64,000 bases of DNA, from assembly GCF_027409185.1 (NCBI RefSeq), contig NC_084462.1, positions 2,294,001-2,358,000 of the forward strand, written 5' to 3'. The position numbers and the translations under genes are program-made. Below, piece after piece: positions 1 to 11,982 of this stretch (positions are counted from its first letter, which is position 1; each line of letters begins with the position of its first letter). This DNA comes from Cynocephalus volans (Eukaryota > Chordata > Mammalia > Dermoptera > Cynocephalidae). The notes under the pieces are model-generated. The model was not told where the DNA came from and made no database searches. It saw nothing but the letters and a program-made list of their open reading frames with translations.

Positions 1-690
1 GCAGGAGACAGCAGGGCCATGGACCTTGCCAAAGATTCTATGGTAGCAGCCACAGATGGCGTCCTGATGTTTAGTCCTGATCCGGACACAAGAAACATGC
101 CCACATAACCCAGAACCTAAAACTTACATGTAGGGGCAGAATTGCAGTTTCGAGCAAAACCTCAGCAAATGCAGCTGTGCAGGTGCTCTTACTAGCCCTG
201 GGTTCCAGGTGAGCTGGCTGTCTCGTGCACATCTTTATCCTGTTTTGGCATTAACTTTGGCTTTGCCTGCATGGTACTTTGCAGAAATAAGGACCTGGGT
301 GTGGCTCCTGCCACTTCTTACCTCCACCCAGCTCCTGCTGCCTTGACCCAGGGTTCGGAAACTGGTTCTGTGGCCCCTGGGCTGGGGCTGCTGCATTCTG
401 GCTGTAAAATTTTTCTTCTTCATTAGTTGTTCAATGTAAAAAAATACAGGAAATCCAGGTAAAGAAAGTAAAAGTTGCTGTAGATAGTATTCTTTTGATT
501 GCAGGTGATGATGATGATGTTAACTTTCTCATGGACATTTCATCACTGAAGCTTTAGAACCTCCCTGGGGGAGGGAGACTCGGCCTCACTTCATTGAAGA
601 GGAAACTAAGTCTTAGAAAAGCACATGTCACTTCCTGGGACATGCAGACATAAGCTGTCTCTCTGTGTCATTAAAAGTCTTCTGAAACAT
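1..690. other. Intronic DNA of TBC1D17, nothing recognised
   Basis: No exon, RNA gene or named repeat that I can support. A short minus-strand ORF at 235-423 has no family resemblance. Confidence 0.5.
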
Positions 691-694
691 CACG

Positions 695-1145
695 TTTTTC
701 TGACTGCATAGTACTGTGTCCATCTGGAGGATGTGCTAGACTTGATTTAACCTGACCTGCTGGACATTTGGGTCATTTGCAGTTTTTCTGCAACTTTTGT
801 TTTTGGCAACTGGCTGGTATGGGGATCTGAACCCTTGACCCTGGTATTATAATACCGAGCTCTAACTGAGCTAACTGGCCAACCGCATGTGCAGTTTTTC
901 GTCATGTAGAATAGTGTGGATAATTTCTTTAGGTTAAATTTTAAGCAGTGGAATTATATCTAGGGCAGTACTTGCTTTGCAGCTTTTGAAATGTTTGTCC
1001 TGTCATTGTTTTCCTAGAAAGATATCACAACAGCTTAGCTTTTTGCTGTCAGTGTATCTAGGAGTGCCAATGTCCTTAATCTTCACCAGCACTGGGTACT
1101 GAGATTCTATTTTTCTTTGAGCGTGTTGGTCTTACTAGACCGTTT
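695..1145 (+). repeat. Old L1 3' UTR fragment, split by a SINE
   Basis: Order of motifs follows old L1M-type 3' UTRs: CTGCATAGTACTGTGTCC, GGACATTTGGGTCATTTGCAG, GCAGTGGAATTATATC, AGCACTGGGTA. Confidence 0.6.
798..884 (-). mobile_element. tRNA-Ile SINE monomer (CYN type)
   Basis: Reverse complement of a tRNA-Ile-like unit: GGCTGGTATGGGGATCTGA, ACCCTTGACC, then CTAACTGAGCTAACTGGCC. Inserted in the L1 fragment. Confidence 0.75.
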
Positions 1146-1450
1146 TCGGCTCAGAGTGGAAGACATGGAAGTAAAAACCCTTCGTCTGGAGTGTGGAAGG
1201 CACTGTGGGAAAGGTCCCAGTTCACGTAATGCTCCTGCTTCATCTCTGAAGTCCCCACACCGAGCATAAGTTACTTACTTGCCTATCCTGGGGTTGGGTC
1301 TTAACAGCCAGGGTCACTTCATAGAGTCTTAGTCTAACTGCTGGGCACGTTGTGAGCTGGAATGGGATCTGGATTGGTTTTGAGCCTTCTTTTTGTGTGC
1401 ACCAGCTGTGCTGAGGCTGAGTTGGCTCCCTGTCCTCCCCAGACTCCCAG

Positions 1451-2599
1451 GACTCCGGCTCTCTCTGTTTCTGCTTCCGGTGGCTACTCATCTGGTTCAA
1501 GAGGGAATTCCCTTTCCCAGATGTCCTTCGGCTATGGGAGGTGGGACAGTTGGTTTGGGTGGGAGGGCTGAAGTGGGCTCTCCTGTCCATGGGAGGAGCT
1601 GGGCAGGGGGTGGGCCCCGACCCTCCCTTTTTCTGGCACCCCAGGTGCTGTGGACAGGGCTTCCTAGTCACAATCTGCACCTGCTGGTGGCCTGTGCGAT
1701 TTTGGACATGGAGCGAGACACCCTCATGCTGTCTGGCTTCGGCTCCAACGAGATCCTCAAGGTGAGGGATTGGCTTCCTGCTTGCCCTGTCCTCTCATCC
1801 GTGTCCACTTGACCTGGGGTGTGTTCTGTGAAGGCTGGCGCTGCCCTGTGCCACACGGTATCTTAGGGCAGTAGGTACTCAAAATGGGATTACTGGAAGT
1901 AGGGTTAGCTGTGAGCACCACGGGGGTGAGACTGGGTGGCTCCCAGCAGTGTCCTCTTAGAGCCTGCAAGTAGGAGTGGCTATAGGAGTAGGCTGGGGGC
2001 CCTCTCCCTTCATGGCATCGCAGAGTCTGGCAAGCAGTAAGAGCCAGGATGACTGCTGAAGGCTTGAGAAGTGTGACTCCCCTGACCCCCAGCTCTACAC
2101 GGAGCCCCCAGAGGGCCAGCACTGTCTTCCCCCATTGTGTCCCCAGCCTGAGCTGCAGCATAGGTGCCCAGGTGGCAGTGGCTGTGTGTGCCTGCCAGCA
2201 GCCTGACCCACCCCCTCCTGCAGCACATCAATGAGCTGACCATGAAGCTGAGTGTAGAGGATGTGCTGACACGTGCCGAGGCCCTCTACCGACAGCTGAC
2301 TGCCTGCCCCGTGAGTCCTTGCCCCTCCCAGTAGCTGCCCCCGCAGTCCTCTCCCCTCTCACCTCCAACCTTTCACTGCCCTCCACCCTCACTTCCAGGA
2401 GCTGCCCCACAACGTGCAGGAGGTCCTGGGTCTGGTGCCGCCCGCAGAGCCCCACAGCCCCTCACCACCCACCTCCCTGTTGCCACTGTCGCCTACCCGG
2501 GCCCCACCAGCCCCACTGCCCCCTGTGGATGCAGCCCCACAGCCCGACAGCAGCCTGGAGATCCTGCCGGAGGAGGAGGACGACAGCGCAGACTCCTAA
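1451..2599 (+). CDS. TBC1D17: TBC1D17, last four coding exons (5' part outside window)
   Basis: Rab GTPase-activating protein of the TBC family; in human it acts on recycling endosomes and in autophagy/mitophagy with its paralogue TBC1D15. Exons read: 1451-1540 (30 codons, DSGSLCFCFRW...LRLWE), 1645-1761 (39 codons, VLWTGLP...NEILK), 2224-2310 (29 codons, HINELTMKL...LTACP) and 2399-2599 (ELPHN...DDSADS, TAA at 2597-2599). All four are in phase 0 and flanked by AG/GT. The first two hold the end of the TBC domain. The last is a Pro/Ser-rich tail ending in the acidic run EEEDDSADS, as in human. The catalytic Arg and Gln fingers are in exons left of the window, and I found no further exon between 1 and 1440. 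The product is recognised from the near-verbatim match to the human C-terminus. Confidence 0.95.
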
Positions 2600-2743
2600 T
2601 TCTGACAGCCCGCCTAGCACAAGCACTTTATCCCACCCCAGCCCCTTGGAGGCTGGGGGTAGGGGACTGGAGGATGAGGGTCTGGGCTGCCTTTCGTGCC
2701 TCTTCTCCCAGGGCCCAGGCCGCCCGCCTGATGAGCTGGTTTC

Positions 2744-2749
2744 ATTAAA
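2744..2749 (+). terminator. TBC1D17 poly(A) signal ATTAAA
   Basis: ATTAAA 145 bp after the TBC1D17 stop, in a short 3' UTR, with a T/G-rich stretch just downstream. A second AATAAA on the same strand at 3115-3120 could serve a longer form that runs toward the IL4I1 3' end. Confidence 0.7.
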
Positions 2750-3308
2750 CTGACACTTCTTATGTCCAATTGGCCTTGTGTTGATGGGGAAGGAAGCTGC
2801 CATGTTGGCTTAGACCTGGATGGGGAGGGGGTGGTGGCTTCTAGTCTCTCTGCAGAAGAGAATCCTGACCACATGACACTGCTCTGGCCAGTGAGATGTA
2901 AGAGGAGGTCCCCTTGAGGGTGAGTGTGGGGGTTTGTGGAGACAGAGCCTGATTCAGGGCTTTTGGAGGAGTGAAGATGGGGTGCTCAGGCCTGGGGCTG
3001 CCACCCCGTAGCTGGGTGGGGGACACATTCCAGATGTAGCTGAAATGGAAGGGCCTGCTGAGCTGCACTGACACACTGTGGCTCCTGCCAAACAGCTACT
3101 GCCTATGTCAGAAAAATAAACTTTAACCCACTGGCAGTCGGGTTTTCTGTGACTTGCATCAGGATCCATCTGTGCCTCGGTCTTGTGACAGTTGGGGATG
3201 GTCATTGTTATTTGGGGGGGGGGTGTGCGGTGTGTTGCCGGTGCAGGGATCCAGTGGGGATGGTCATTACCAGAGGTGCAAGGCAGCGCTAATGGCTTCC
3301 CAAAATAC

Positions 3309-3314
3309 TTTAAT
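3309..3314 (-). terminator. ATTAAA overlapping the IL4I1 stop codon
   Basis: On the minus strand the last codon and stop of IL4I1 read CAT TAA, followed by AG, so ATTAAA spans the stop codon. I see no other AATAAA or ATTAAA on the minus strand in the next 500 bases. Use as the poly(A) signal is inferred. Confidence 0.4.
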
Positions 3315-6300
3315 GCACGGATACATGTCCCTGCCCCAGCCCCAGCTCCTCTTGGCTGGCCGTGCGCATGTGCCCCTCCCGGCTGTTGATCCTTATGGCT
3401 GCGCGCAGCGCGGACTTGACGGCCGTCTCCACCCAGCCGTGCGGGCGGGCTGTGTGCTCACCGGCGAAGTAGAGGCGGCCATAGGGGACTGACCAGTCGA
3501 AGTCCTGCTCGTCGTCCTGGTTGGAGTACCAGAGCATTGGCGGCTGCACCACGAAGCCACCTTGGCTGTACGGGTCCTCCGCCCAGCGCTTGATGACGCC
3601 GGTGCCGTCCCACAGCCGATACACGATCGGCCCATGCAGCGCCGCCACGTCGTCAAGCGCCAAGCGCAGCGCCTCGCCCAGGCTCAGACCCGCGAACTGG
3701 GCTGCGGAGTCCGACCACGTGTACGAGGCCAGCAGCAGCGCGCCTTCGTGCGGCGGCGGGTAGAATATCATGCGCGATGGGCGGTCGGTGTTCGAGTGGC
3801 CGCCCTCGATGTGCTCGTCGTGCCAGAAGGGCCGGCGGAAGCTCAGGTAGACCTTCGTGGCCGGCACGTAGTGCAGTCCCCGCAGCGCCTCCTGCCGCTG
3901 GCTCGACAACGGCGGCGAAAAGGTCATGCGCTGCAGCGCCGACCCACTCGCAGTCAGGAGCACCACGTCGGCGGCCAGCTTCTTCGGACCCCGCGCCCGG
4001 CCCGAGGGCGCGATGTGCACGCGCACGTCGTGCTTCCCCTGCGATACCGCCACGACGGGCGCGTTCAGCAGCAGGGGCCCAGACAGGATGCTCAGCAGCG
4101 CGCGCGGCAGCAAGTCCCAGCCGCCCACGATGCGGCTGAACCTGCGGGCGGGACAGAAGAGTGATCCGGCTCGGCCCCAGCCCTCTCCTGTGGTCCGGCT
4201 CCCAGGTAGCCCCGTCCACGCCCCGTCGTTCTACACTATTGGCCTCTCCCTGCTCTCCGCTGACCCCGCCCATCCCCGACGTTCCTCGGAGGGACCCGGG
4301 ACGCACAGGCAAGCCCGGCCAGACCGGAGGGTCCCGCGTCTCCAACCCTTTCGCCTCTTTACTCACCCCTTCAGGCCACGCCCTTCCCTCCGGCTCCGCC
4401 CTTCCGATCACAGCGGCCCCACCCACGGCTCGTTACTTACCCAGACTGCTCCCCCCGCCCGCCCAGTCCCTGTTGGTCGGCCCCACACCTCACCTGAGCC
4501 GGTCGCTAAGGCAGCTGTGGGCCCGCAGGGCCTCGGCGAAGCTGAGATAGAAGAAGCCATCCTTGGACATCACGTCTCCCAGAAGCCGCACGGCCGGCTG
4601 GCTCAGGTTCCCCTCCCCGAGGAGGTATTCCTGTGGGTGGGAGCGGGCCCAAGTGAGGGCCCAGGTAGGCTGCACCTGCCAGCCCCGTCCCCACTCCTCT
4701 GGGTGTCACTCCTTGGCTGGGCCTCCCGATTCTCTGACACATCCCTGGACCTTAGCGATTCGGTCCCCCTTCCTGTGACGGATGAGGGAAACTGAGGCCC
4801 AGAGAGGGGGTGTGTTCAGCCCCGGGGTCAGGCAGGGAGGCAGTGGCAAGTCGAGTTCCTGGGTTCCTACCTTCTAACTCTGTTCCTCAGAAAGCAAAGC
4901 CGAGGCCCCCACTCACCAGAAGCATGTGTCTTTCAAACTTCTTCATTGCCTTTCTGCAGCCCATTACCTTGAGATCTTTGAGGGCCTGTTGTGGAACAAG
5001 CAGACAGTGCTGAGCTGCCGGGGCCGGAAGAGCAGAGGCCAGGCCAGGAGCCAAACCAGGGTTCTCTTCCTGGTCCTGCCCATGGCCAGCCACTTACCAC
5101 TCTCTTTCAAGCCCCCGGGCCTTTGACCAGTTGTGCCCTCAGCCTTGCCCTCCATTGCCCCTCAGATGTCACGCCTCTGGGAAGTCTTCCCAAACCTTTA
5201 ATTTCCCCCATTCCCCAGCGTTCTGCCACCCGGTTGTCACAGCTCATCCCATTTGGGTGTTATTTTGCCTGTTTCTGTGCTAGCCTGTGAACTCCATGAA
5301 GGTAAGGAACCTGTCTGTCTCAGCTGTGCTGTGTTCTTCTAGTGCTCAGTAATTATTTGTTGCCTCGATCCTTGTGGACATGGACAGAAGCTAAGTCCCC
5401 TCTGCCACTGTTCAGCACTGACAGGGCATGACTGCTGAGGTTTATTCACTGGTCCCTCCCCTGCCCATGGCTCTCCCATGGCTCCACAGCACTTGGAACC
5501 ACAGAATTCCAGCCCCTCAGCCTGGTGTTAAATTGGCCACCATCTCTTACAGCAGCTCTGGTTCCACAGAACAATGTCCAGTGCCCAGACCACCCTCAGG
5601 GCTCTCCCACCTCCACCCTGCTGCCCTTGCTGTGCCCCTGCCTCATCCTTGCCTGGCATATGAGTGGCCATCCTTCATTGCTCTGTCCAAATCTCCTCCC
5701 CTCCCAGAAGGCTCGCTGCCCCCATCTAATTTCAGCCCTCTTCCTTGTCCACCTGGCTTCTCCCTCAGGGCCAGGGAACTCCCAGAGGAAGGATGTGCCC
5801 CCTTTACTCACTCACTCCCTCACTCGCCTCACATTTCCCTAGGTTCCCTGAACTGTTCAGTACCAGTGCACAGAAATGACCTGGACTTGGCCCCCACCCT
5901 TGTCCAGGAGGGGAGATGGGCAAGTAAGGGGCCCTCTGAGTTGGGTGTGGGCAGCTCCTCCCTAAGGGCATCAGGGAAGGCCTCCTGGAGGAGGCAATGT
6001 TGGAGCTAGTTCTTTAGGGATGAGCAGATAAAAAAGGAAAGACATTCCAGGCAGGGACAGCAGTAAAGGCATGGGCATGGAACAATGGACAATCAGAGTG
6101 GGTGTGAAGGCATATAGAGCTGGGTGCACATGCACCACCATGAAGACTTTGGGGTAACAAAAATTTCTTGCAGGGGGAAGATGAAGCTAGAGGGGTGGGG
6201 AAGTTAAGATCATTCAGGGTTGGAACCTGAGCCTGAGGGGCTGGGACTTTGTCCTGGTGACACTGGGGAAGCCACAGCGGGCTGTGAGCAGGGTCAGCTC

Positions 6301-8938
6301 TGGGTGTGGAAAGTCCCTTCTGTTGTCAGGCTAGTGGGGGACTGGAACCTAGGCAACTGGAGAAGAGGCTGGGGTGAAGGTCCAGGGTAGAGGATGAGGC
6401 CTGAGCTGGGGCAGGGACAGAGGTGGAAACAGGGCAAGAATCAAGGGGCAGGCTGGGAACTGACATTGGTGGATGTGGGAGGGGGAGGTAGGGAGTGAAG
6501 ATGCCTAGGGATCTGCCCTGTGACTGGGGGGATGGATGGAGCCATTGTGAGATTGGGAAACCAGGGACTATGAGGGGTTTAGGGGATGATGCTGAGCTCA
6601 GTAGAGCTGGAGGATCCTGGGGGGTGGCCAGAGGAGATGGACAGGGGTCAGTATCTCAGGAGAAAGATTTAAGAGACATCGGCCTGCAGATCAAAGTCTA
6701 GGCCAAAGGTGTGGGAAGGTGAGGTTGTCCAGGACAGTGTGTGGGTGAGAAGGGAAAAAAGAGAACAGAAGCAATGGGGCTTTGAGAATCACAGTGTTCA
6801 TGGGGAAACTAAAGGTTGAAGAGCTGGCAATGTGAAACCAGAGGGATAACAGAAGGATGAAAAGCGAGGCCAGGAAGGAGGCCAGGGAGGAGGCTGGGCC
6901 CAGTAGAAGAGGTGGGGGCTATGGGACAGAACAGAGCATGAGGACGGGGCAGAGAAGTTCAGGGGCAGGGGAACAGGCTGCAGGGGGATGCAGGTGGGTA
7001 CGCCTACGTTGTTGAGAGCCATCTGGTAGATTTCTTCCGGTGAGTGGCCCTTTTCCCTGGGACTCAGGGCGTAGCCCAGCTTCTCGGGCATCTTCTCCAC
7101 CACATAGTTCCGCAGCTTCACTTCATTCACTTCTGTCCATGTGTTCTCATCGTACTGGGTGAATTTTGTCAGGTTGAGTCCCAGACTCTTGCAGAGCTTG
7201 TGGAGGATCCTGAGGTTATGGGAGATGCTGGGTGAGGGCTGGGGCCGGGTAGGGTGGGCATAGGTGGCCCCATCTCTAGTGTGGTTTGGAGAAGAGAGGG
7301 GGGTAGTTGGGATAACTGGAGATAGGCATAAGGCTGGGGATGGGGCTAGATTTGGGGTCATTGATGCTGGGGGGTGGTGATGTAATAGGGACAAAGTTGG
7401 AAGGCTGATGGTAGTACCAGGATTAGGATTGGTTTAGAAGCAGGAGTTGGCTTTCATTGGAGATAAAGTAAGACCCCAGATTTGATTTGGAAATGAGGAC
7501 AGAATTCAAGTTAGATGGAGGTTTGGGATTGAGAAGGGGCCTGAGGTGACTGAGGATGTCAGGGGAGGTAGAGCTGGAGGCTTGGAGGGGACAGGGGTAG
7601 AGTTGGCTTCAGCTGGGGCAGGGCTAGCTGGGGGTTCTGGCTGGATAAGGTGGCCTGAGCATTGCAGGAGGCAAAGTGGTGGGGCTGGAGCCAGGAGACC
7701 ATGAAGTTGGGATGAGATGAAAGATGTAGCTGGAGGTTGGATCTAGACCCAGCTTGCTTTGGCGGTCTAGGCTTGGTGGTCAGAATTGAAGTTCAAGCTG
7801 ACACTGATGCAGGCATCAAATTGGGGCTCTGGTTGAGTCTGAGTACAGAGGTGGGTCTGGAGGGGCCCCAGTGCCCGCCTGGTTGCCGGGTCAGGCCTTA
7901 CCTGTGGGAGCTGGGCATGCGCATGGCTCCCAGCTCCCCAATCCACCCTGTCTTCTGGTCCCGGTAGGTGAGGATGCGGCCCCCGATCCTGTTATCTGCC
8001 TCCAGGATGGTGACCTAAAGGATGGGGGTGGGGGTGAGCAGGGTCCTTCAGCTCCCCTCACCGACTTAGACTAGAAGAATTCCTTTCTTCATGGGAAGTG
8101 GGAGGGGCTGGTGGGAGAACAGACTGTAGTGAGCATTTTCAGGCTGCAGCAGGAAGGCCACCGGCTAGACTGCAGAGGGACTTCCCAGCTCAGGGAGTGG
8201 GAAAATTTCCCGTATACATAGAAACCCCTGGGCTGGCCCATCCTCATTCTCGGACTTCAGTGAGAGGGACAGTGTTTAGACCTCAGGGGGCACTTCCCCT
8301 TGGTAGTTTCCATCTCCACCAACACAAATCTTCATCCCCATTCAGTGGGACTTCCCTCTGGGATTAGAGAGAGTGGGGCAGGAAGAGTTAAAGACTCTCA
8401 GTGCAGACACATTAGAGCACGGGCTTTTGGGCCTCACTCCCCAGACCAGGGTGGAAAAGATAGCTCCTTCTCTCTACCTCCCACCACCTCTAGCCCCTCA
8501 AGTGGGGATGTGGTCAGGTCCCTCCACCCAGGGATTTGCAGCCTGCAGCAGAAAGGACTCAAAGTAGACTGCAAGCAGCACTTCTCACCTTGTGTCCTGC
8601 ATCGCTGAGCACCTTGGCAGCCACCAGCCCAGCCACACCAGCACCAACCACAATCACCTTCTGGGGCTTTGAAGTTCGATTGAGGCCCAAGGTCACCACC
8701 CTGAGCAGCTTCTCATAGTCAGGATCGTGCATGCATCTCTCAAAAGGGTCCTGGCTGGGGACAGCCTCCCAGTCCAGGGAGGCTGCCAGGCTGAGGAAGA
8801 TGGGCATGAGGACAAGGAAGCACAGGGCTGGGGAAAAGCAAGGACAGAGTCAGTGGACAGGCACCGGTGAGGTGAGGAGAAGAGGTTCTACCCCTGTCCC
8901 AGAGCCCTCTCCCCTCCCTACTTACCCAACCGGGCCAT
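3310..8938 (-). CDS. IL4I1: IL4I1, secreted L-amino-acid oxidase, seven coding exons
   Basis: FAD flavoenzyme that oxidatively deaminates aromatic L-amino acids (mainly Phe), giving keto acid, ammonia and H2O2; secreted or lysosomal in myeloid and B cells, where it dampens T cells. Exons on the minus strand: 8938-8926 (MARL+1 nt), 8827-8589, 8014-7902, 7209-7008, 4985-4917, 4630-4494, 4141-3310. The phases join to 1605 nt, 534 residues. Residues 1-21 form a signal peptide ([15 protein letters not shown]). GAGVAG at 66-71 is the Rossmann FAD motif, with the acidic end of the ADP-binding fold in [11 protein letters not shown]. Arg116 in GAMRMP matches the substrate-carboxylate Arg of snake-venom LAAOs. 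GEHT (485-488) and HGWVETA (492-498) form the C-terminal FAD site. A 5' UTR segment continues to 8961. The tail is about 30 residues shorter than human (567 aa). The last exon is CpG-rich. Confidence 0.95.
4745..4825 (-). repeat. MIR fragment
   Basis: GATGAGGGAAACTGAGGCCCAGAGAGGG, the MIR core in reverse, within an IL4I1 intron. Confidence 0.6.
5150..5375 (+). repeat. L2 LINE 3' end in IL4I1 intron
   Basis: GGAAGTCTTCCCAAACC, then TGTGAACTCCATGAAGG and CAGTAATTATTTGTTG, in L2 order. Confidence 0.65.
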
Positions 8939-9389
8939 GACTCTTAGGTGGGAGATGGTGTCTGGGGTGGAGGAGAAGTGAGAGTCACTGTGACAAGGCC
9001 TATGTCCCCCTAGTCTGACTCCATCTCCCCGTAGGCTGCCCAGCTGCCTGCCTCAGCTCTTGCTCCAAGACTGCCTTTCTCTCTGGACCTGTGTGTCCCC
9101 CGATCCCATTCCTTCAGGGTCCCCAGGACCATTCTCACCTGCCTTCCTCACCTGTCTGCCGTCCTTTCTCCCCCTCCCCCCGACCCTCTCCCATGTCCTT
9201 TGTTCAGCTCTCTCTCTGCCTCCTTGTCTCTCCTCTTTTCACTCTACCTCTCACCTCCTCCTGTCTCATCAGCTCTGTTTCTATTTCCTTCCCTCTCCCC
9301 CTGCCTCTCAGTCTCTGTTCTCTACAGGTGGCCACACTTCTCCACCTCCCGCTCTCTGGAACAGCAGCAGTTGCTCTCCTCTCTCCCCT

Positions 9390-9500
9390 TGGCAGTCTCT
9401 GCCTCACCTCCTTCTCTCTACTTAAACTAGCTGAGCCCCGCCTTCCCCTCCCTTTGGGAAATCAGGCTGGGGGGAAATGAAACTGCTTTTCTGGAGTTGC
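9390..9500 (-). promoter_or_regulatory. Candidate IL4I1 core promoter with Ets-IRF composite element
   Basis: About 450 bp upstream of the IL4I1 ATG. GGAAATGAAA at 9473-9482 (+ strand) fits the Ets-IRF composite consensus GGAANNGAAA exactly; this is the PU.1/IRF4-IRF8 site type used in B cells, macrophages and dendritic cells, the tissues that express IL4I1. A weak TATA-like TTTAAGTA (minus strand, 9426-9419) lies about 50 bp downstream. The first exon would be non-coding and splice to 8961. Transcription start and factor binding are inferred. Confidence 0.4.
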
Positions 9501-9884
9501 AAGGTTAGATGCTGCAAGGTCAGATGCTCAGAGTCTAGTTAAGGCTGGAGTGGGTGGCCAGTGGTGGAAAGGGGGTCGGGAGGAAATAAGTCAGTCTATT
9601 TGTTTCCTCTTGCCCCAAATAGTTCTGGGGTGGTTGGGAGGCCAGAAATAAATGCTCAGGTAACCATGCTAAGGTGGGGATTGCCCGTCAGCCTGCCCCA
9701 GTCACTGATAGCAGGGTTCCTGTCTCTGCCCTGCCCTGTGCTCTCTCTGCCTCCTTGACTCCTGGTCTCTGGCCTTGGGGCTGTGTGTCCTCTGAGTCCC
9801 TCTTTGTGTCAGCTGTCTCTGTCTCCTGCAGGACCCTCACGGGCTTCACTCCCCTTTCCACATGACACTCTGAGCCTCAGCCTC

Positions 9885-10125
9885 CCCCTTCATGAAATGG
9901 CATAGCAGTGGGGTTTGCAGGCAGCAGCACAGGGGTCAGGGCATGAGCTTTGGGCCAGCCTGCCTGGGTCCTGAGCCTCACACCTGCTAGCCAGGGGCTT
10001 TGTGCAAGGGCCTTCCACTCTCTGTGGCTCCATATGCAGCTGTCAAATGGGGCCATCACAGTGTTGTAGGATTAAGTGAGTGAATCCAGGTAAGTCCTGT
10101 GAACAGCACCTGGGTCAGTACTAGG
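9885..10125 (+). repeat. MIR element
   Basis: GGTCAGGGCATGAGCTTTGG, GCCTGGGTCCTGAGCC, CAAATGGGGCCATCACAG and ATTAAGTGAGTGAATCC in MIR order. Confidence 0.65.
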
Positions 10126-10573
10126 ACCTTCTCCTTTGGAAATGCCAGCTACTGTGACTGTGGGGGCACCAGGAGTGGCCACCTGGCAGGTGACGCACCC
10201 AGGATATATGCTTGTCCCTCCTTCCCATCCCTACCCTGACAACAACTGTGGTGCTCAGGGGAGGGCGTGGGTGGCACCTTGGAGAAATGGCTCCCAGGAG
10301 CCTTTGCCTTTTTCTGCCTTTGGCCCTCTCTGAGGGATGGGCGGCAGTAAAAACCAGATGACCTGGCTCCAAGGAGTCCCCAGGAGGGGCAGCCCTGGGC
10401 AGCAGGGGACTCCCAGCTTCAGGGACTTTAGCTCTGAAGTGGGTGGGGTGGAGAAGCAATAGGAGGGACTTTTTCTTGGGGTAGAGGAAAGGAGCCAGGG
10501 CGCGGGTGAGGAGGAAAGTCAGAGGGAGGCAGATTCTCTGTAGCAAGGTTGGGGGAAGAACAAGATGGGAAAT

Positions 10574-10752
10574 ATTCTTTCTTTCTTTCTTTCTTTTTTA
10601 AAGATGACCGGTAAGGGGTCATCACCTTGACTTGGTGTTGTCAGCACCACGCTCTCCCAAGAGAGCTAACCGGCCATCCCTATATAGGGATCTGAACCCG
10701 TGGCCTTGGTGTTATCAGCATCACACTCTCCCGAGTGAGCCACGGGCCGGCC
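10574..10752 (-). mobile_element. CYN dimer SINE with TSD
   Basis: Poly-T/CTTT head, GATGACCGGTAAGGGG, two tRNA-Ile-like halves, ends GGGCCGGCC. The TSD CAAGATGGGAAAT is exact on both sides (10561-10573 and 10753-10765). Confidence 0.9.
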
Positions 10753-11029
10753 CAAGATGGGAAATTTTCAACAGTAAATCAAAGAGGGATGTGGTTTGAT
10801 GGAGGGGAGGGTGTGGGGGTGTATGTGAATGAGTCAGAAGCATATGATGTAGGGGACTGGGGGAAGGCAGTGGCCAAGAAGGAAACAAAAGCAGAGAGCT
10901 GGACAGAGCCTCCGAGACTGAACACTGAGAAAGCTCAAATCAGCAAAAATAGTGACCAGAGAGATTGTCCCCATGGTGAGCACCTGCTTGGAGGCTGCCC
11001 TGTGTTCAGGGCTTTGCCGTCATTGTGAC

Positions 11030-11165
11030 CCTCACAATATCTGCACTTGACAGATGAGGAAACTGAGGCTCAGAGATGGCAAATGGCAAGTAGGTGGAAC
11101 AGAAATGGACGTGGAGGCTCAGAGAAGGAAAGGGACTTGCCCAAGGTCCCAGAGCCTAGGTCTCC
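11030..11165 (-). repeat. MIR element
   Basis: GACAGATGAGGAAACTGAGG followed by GGGACTTGCCCAAGGTCCCAG, reverse MIR. Confidence 0.65.
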
Positions 11166-11772
11166 TGTCGTAAACTTGGCCACTTTATTCACAGTGACGT
11201 GGTGTTTAAATGCTGTGGTATCATGACCTTATTCACCTATGCCTTGCCAGATCCTGTGCTCTGCAAACATGACTTCTAATCCCAGACCTCCTGACCCAGA
11301 GAGGGGAAGGCACTTGTCCTGGGTCCCTCAGTGGGGAATGGCAGCGCTGGGGGTTCCTCACCAGGTCCCGCCCAGCTCCTGGTCCCAGCTCAGAAGACCC
11401 TCGGTTCTACAGCCTCGTGACAATGTCCCACAAGAGTGAAAAGAAACAGAAACTACCACAGAAAGTGGTGGGAGACACAGAGCCAAAGGGCTCCTAGGGC
11501 GTGTCTAGGCAAGTTTTTGGGTCCCCAAAGTGGGTGGTTGGGGCCCTGCTGGGTCCCTGGTTCTTTCCCACACAGAGCCGCTGTTCCAAGCTTCCCCTGG
11601 CTCTGGGCACATTTACAGCTTGCCTTAGGGACTGTGGAAGAGAAATGCAGTGCCAGCCTCATCCTCAAGGGATCAGTGGGGGAAGGGCAGGGAGGGAAAC
11701 AGAGCTCTGTTCACAGAGAGCATCACTTGTTAGTAACGAGCTCAGACTCATGAATCAGGGATGGGTCCAAGG

Positions 11773-11982
11773 CAGGGTCTCTCCACCTCGGCACTATTGA
11801 CACTTGGGGCTGGACTACTCTTTATTGTGAGGGACTGTTTTGTGCGTTGTAGGATGTTGACTAGGTGCCAGTAGCACTCTCCCTGTCCCCCAACCAGGCA
11901 TGACAAACAAAAATGTCTCCAGATATTAACAAACGTTCCCAGGGGAAGGGGAGGCCAAATCACCCCCAGCTGAGAGCCACTG
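11773..11982 (-). mobile_element. hAT-Charlie MITE, MER5A-like
   Basis: Starts CAGGGTCTCTCCACCTCGGC and ends GAGAGCCACTG. Inner blocks CACTATTGACACTTGGGG and AATGTCTCCAGATATT match MER5A in reverse. The 8-bp TSD has decayed. Confidence 0.8.

Noticed and set aside
3562-4164. Plus-strand ORFs of 200 and 289 residues over the IL4I1 last exon
   Set aside because: Stop-poor because the exon is very G+C-rich. Arg/Pro/Ala-rich with no family features, while the minus frame encodes the oxidase.
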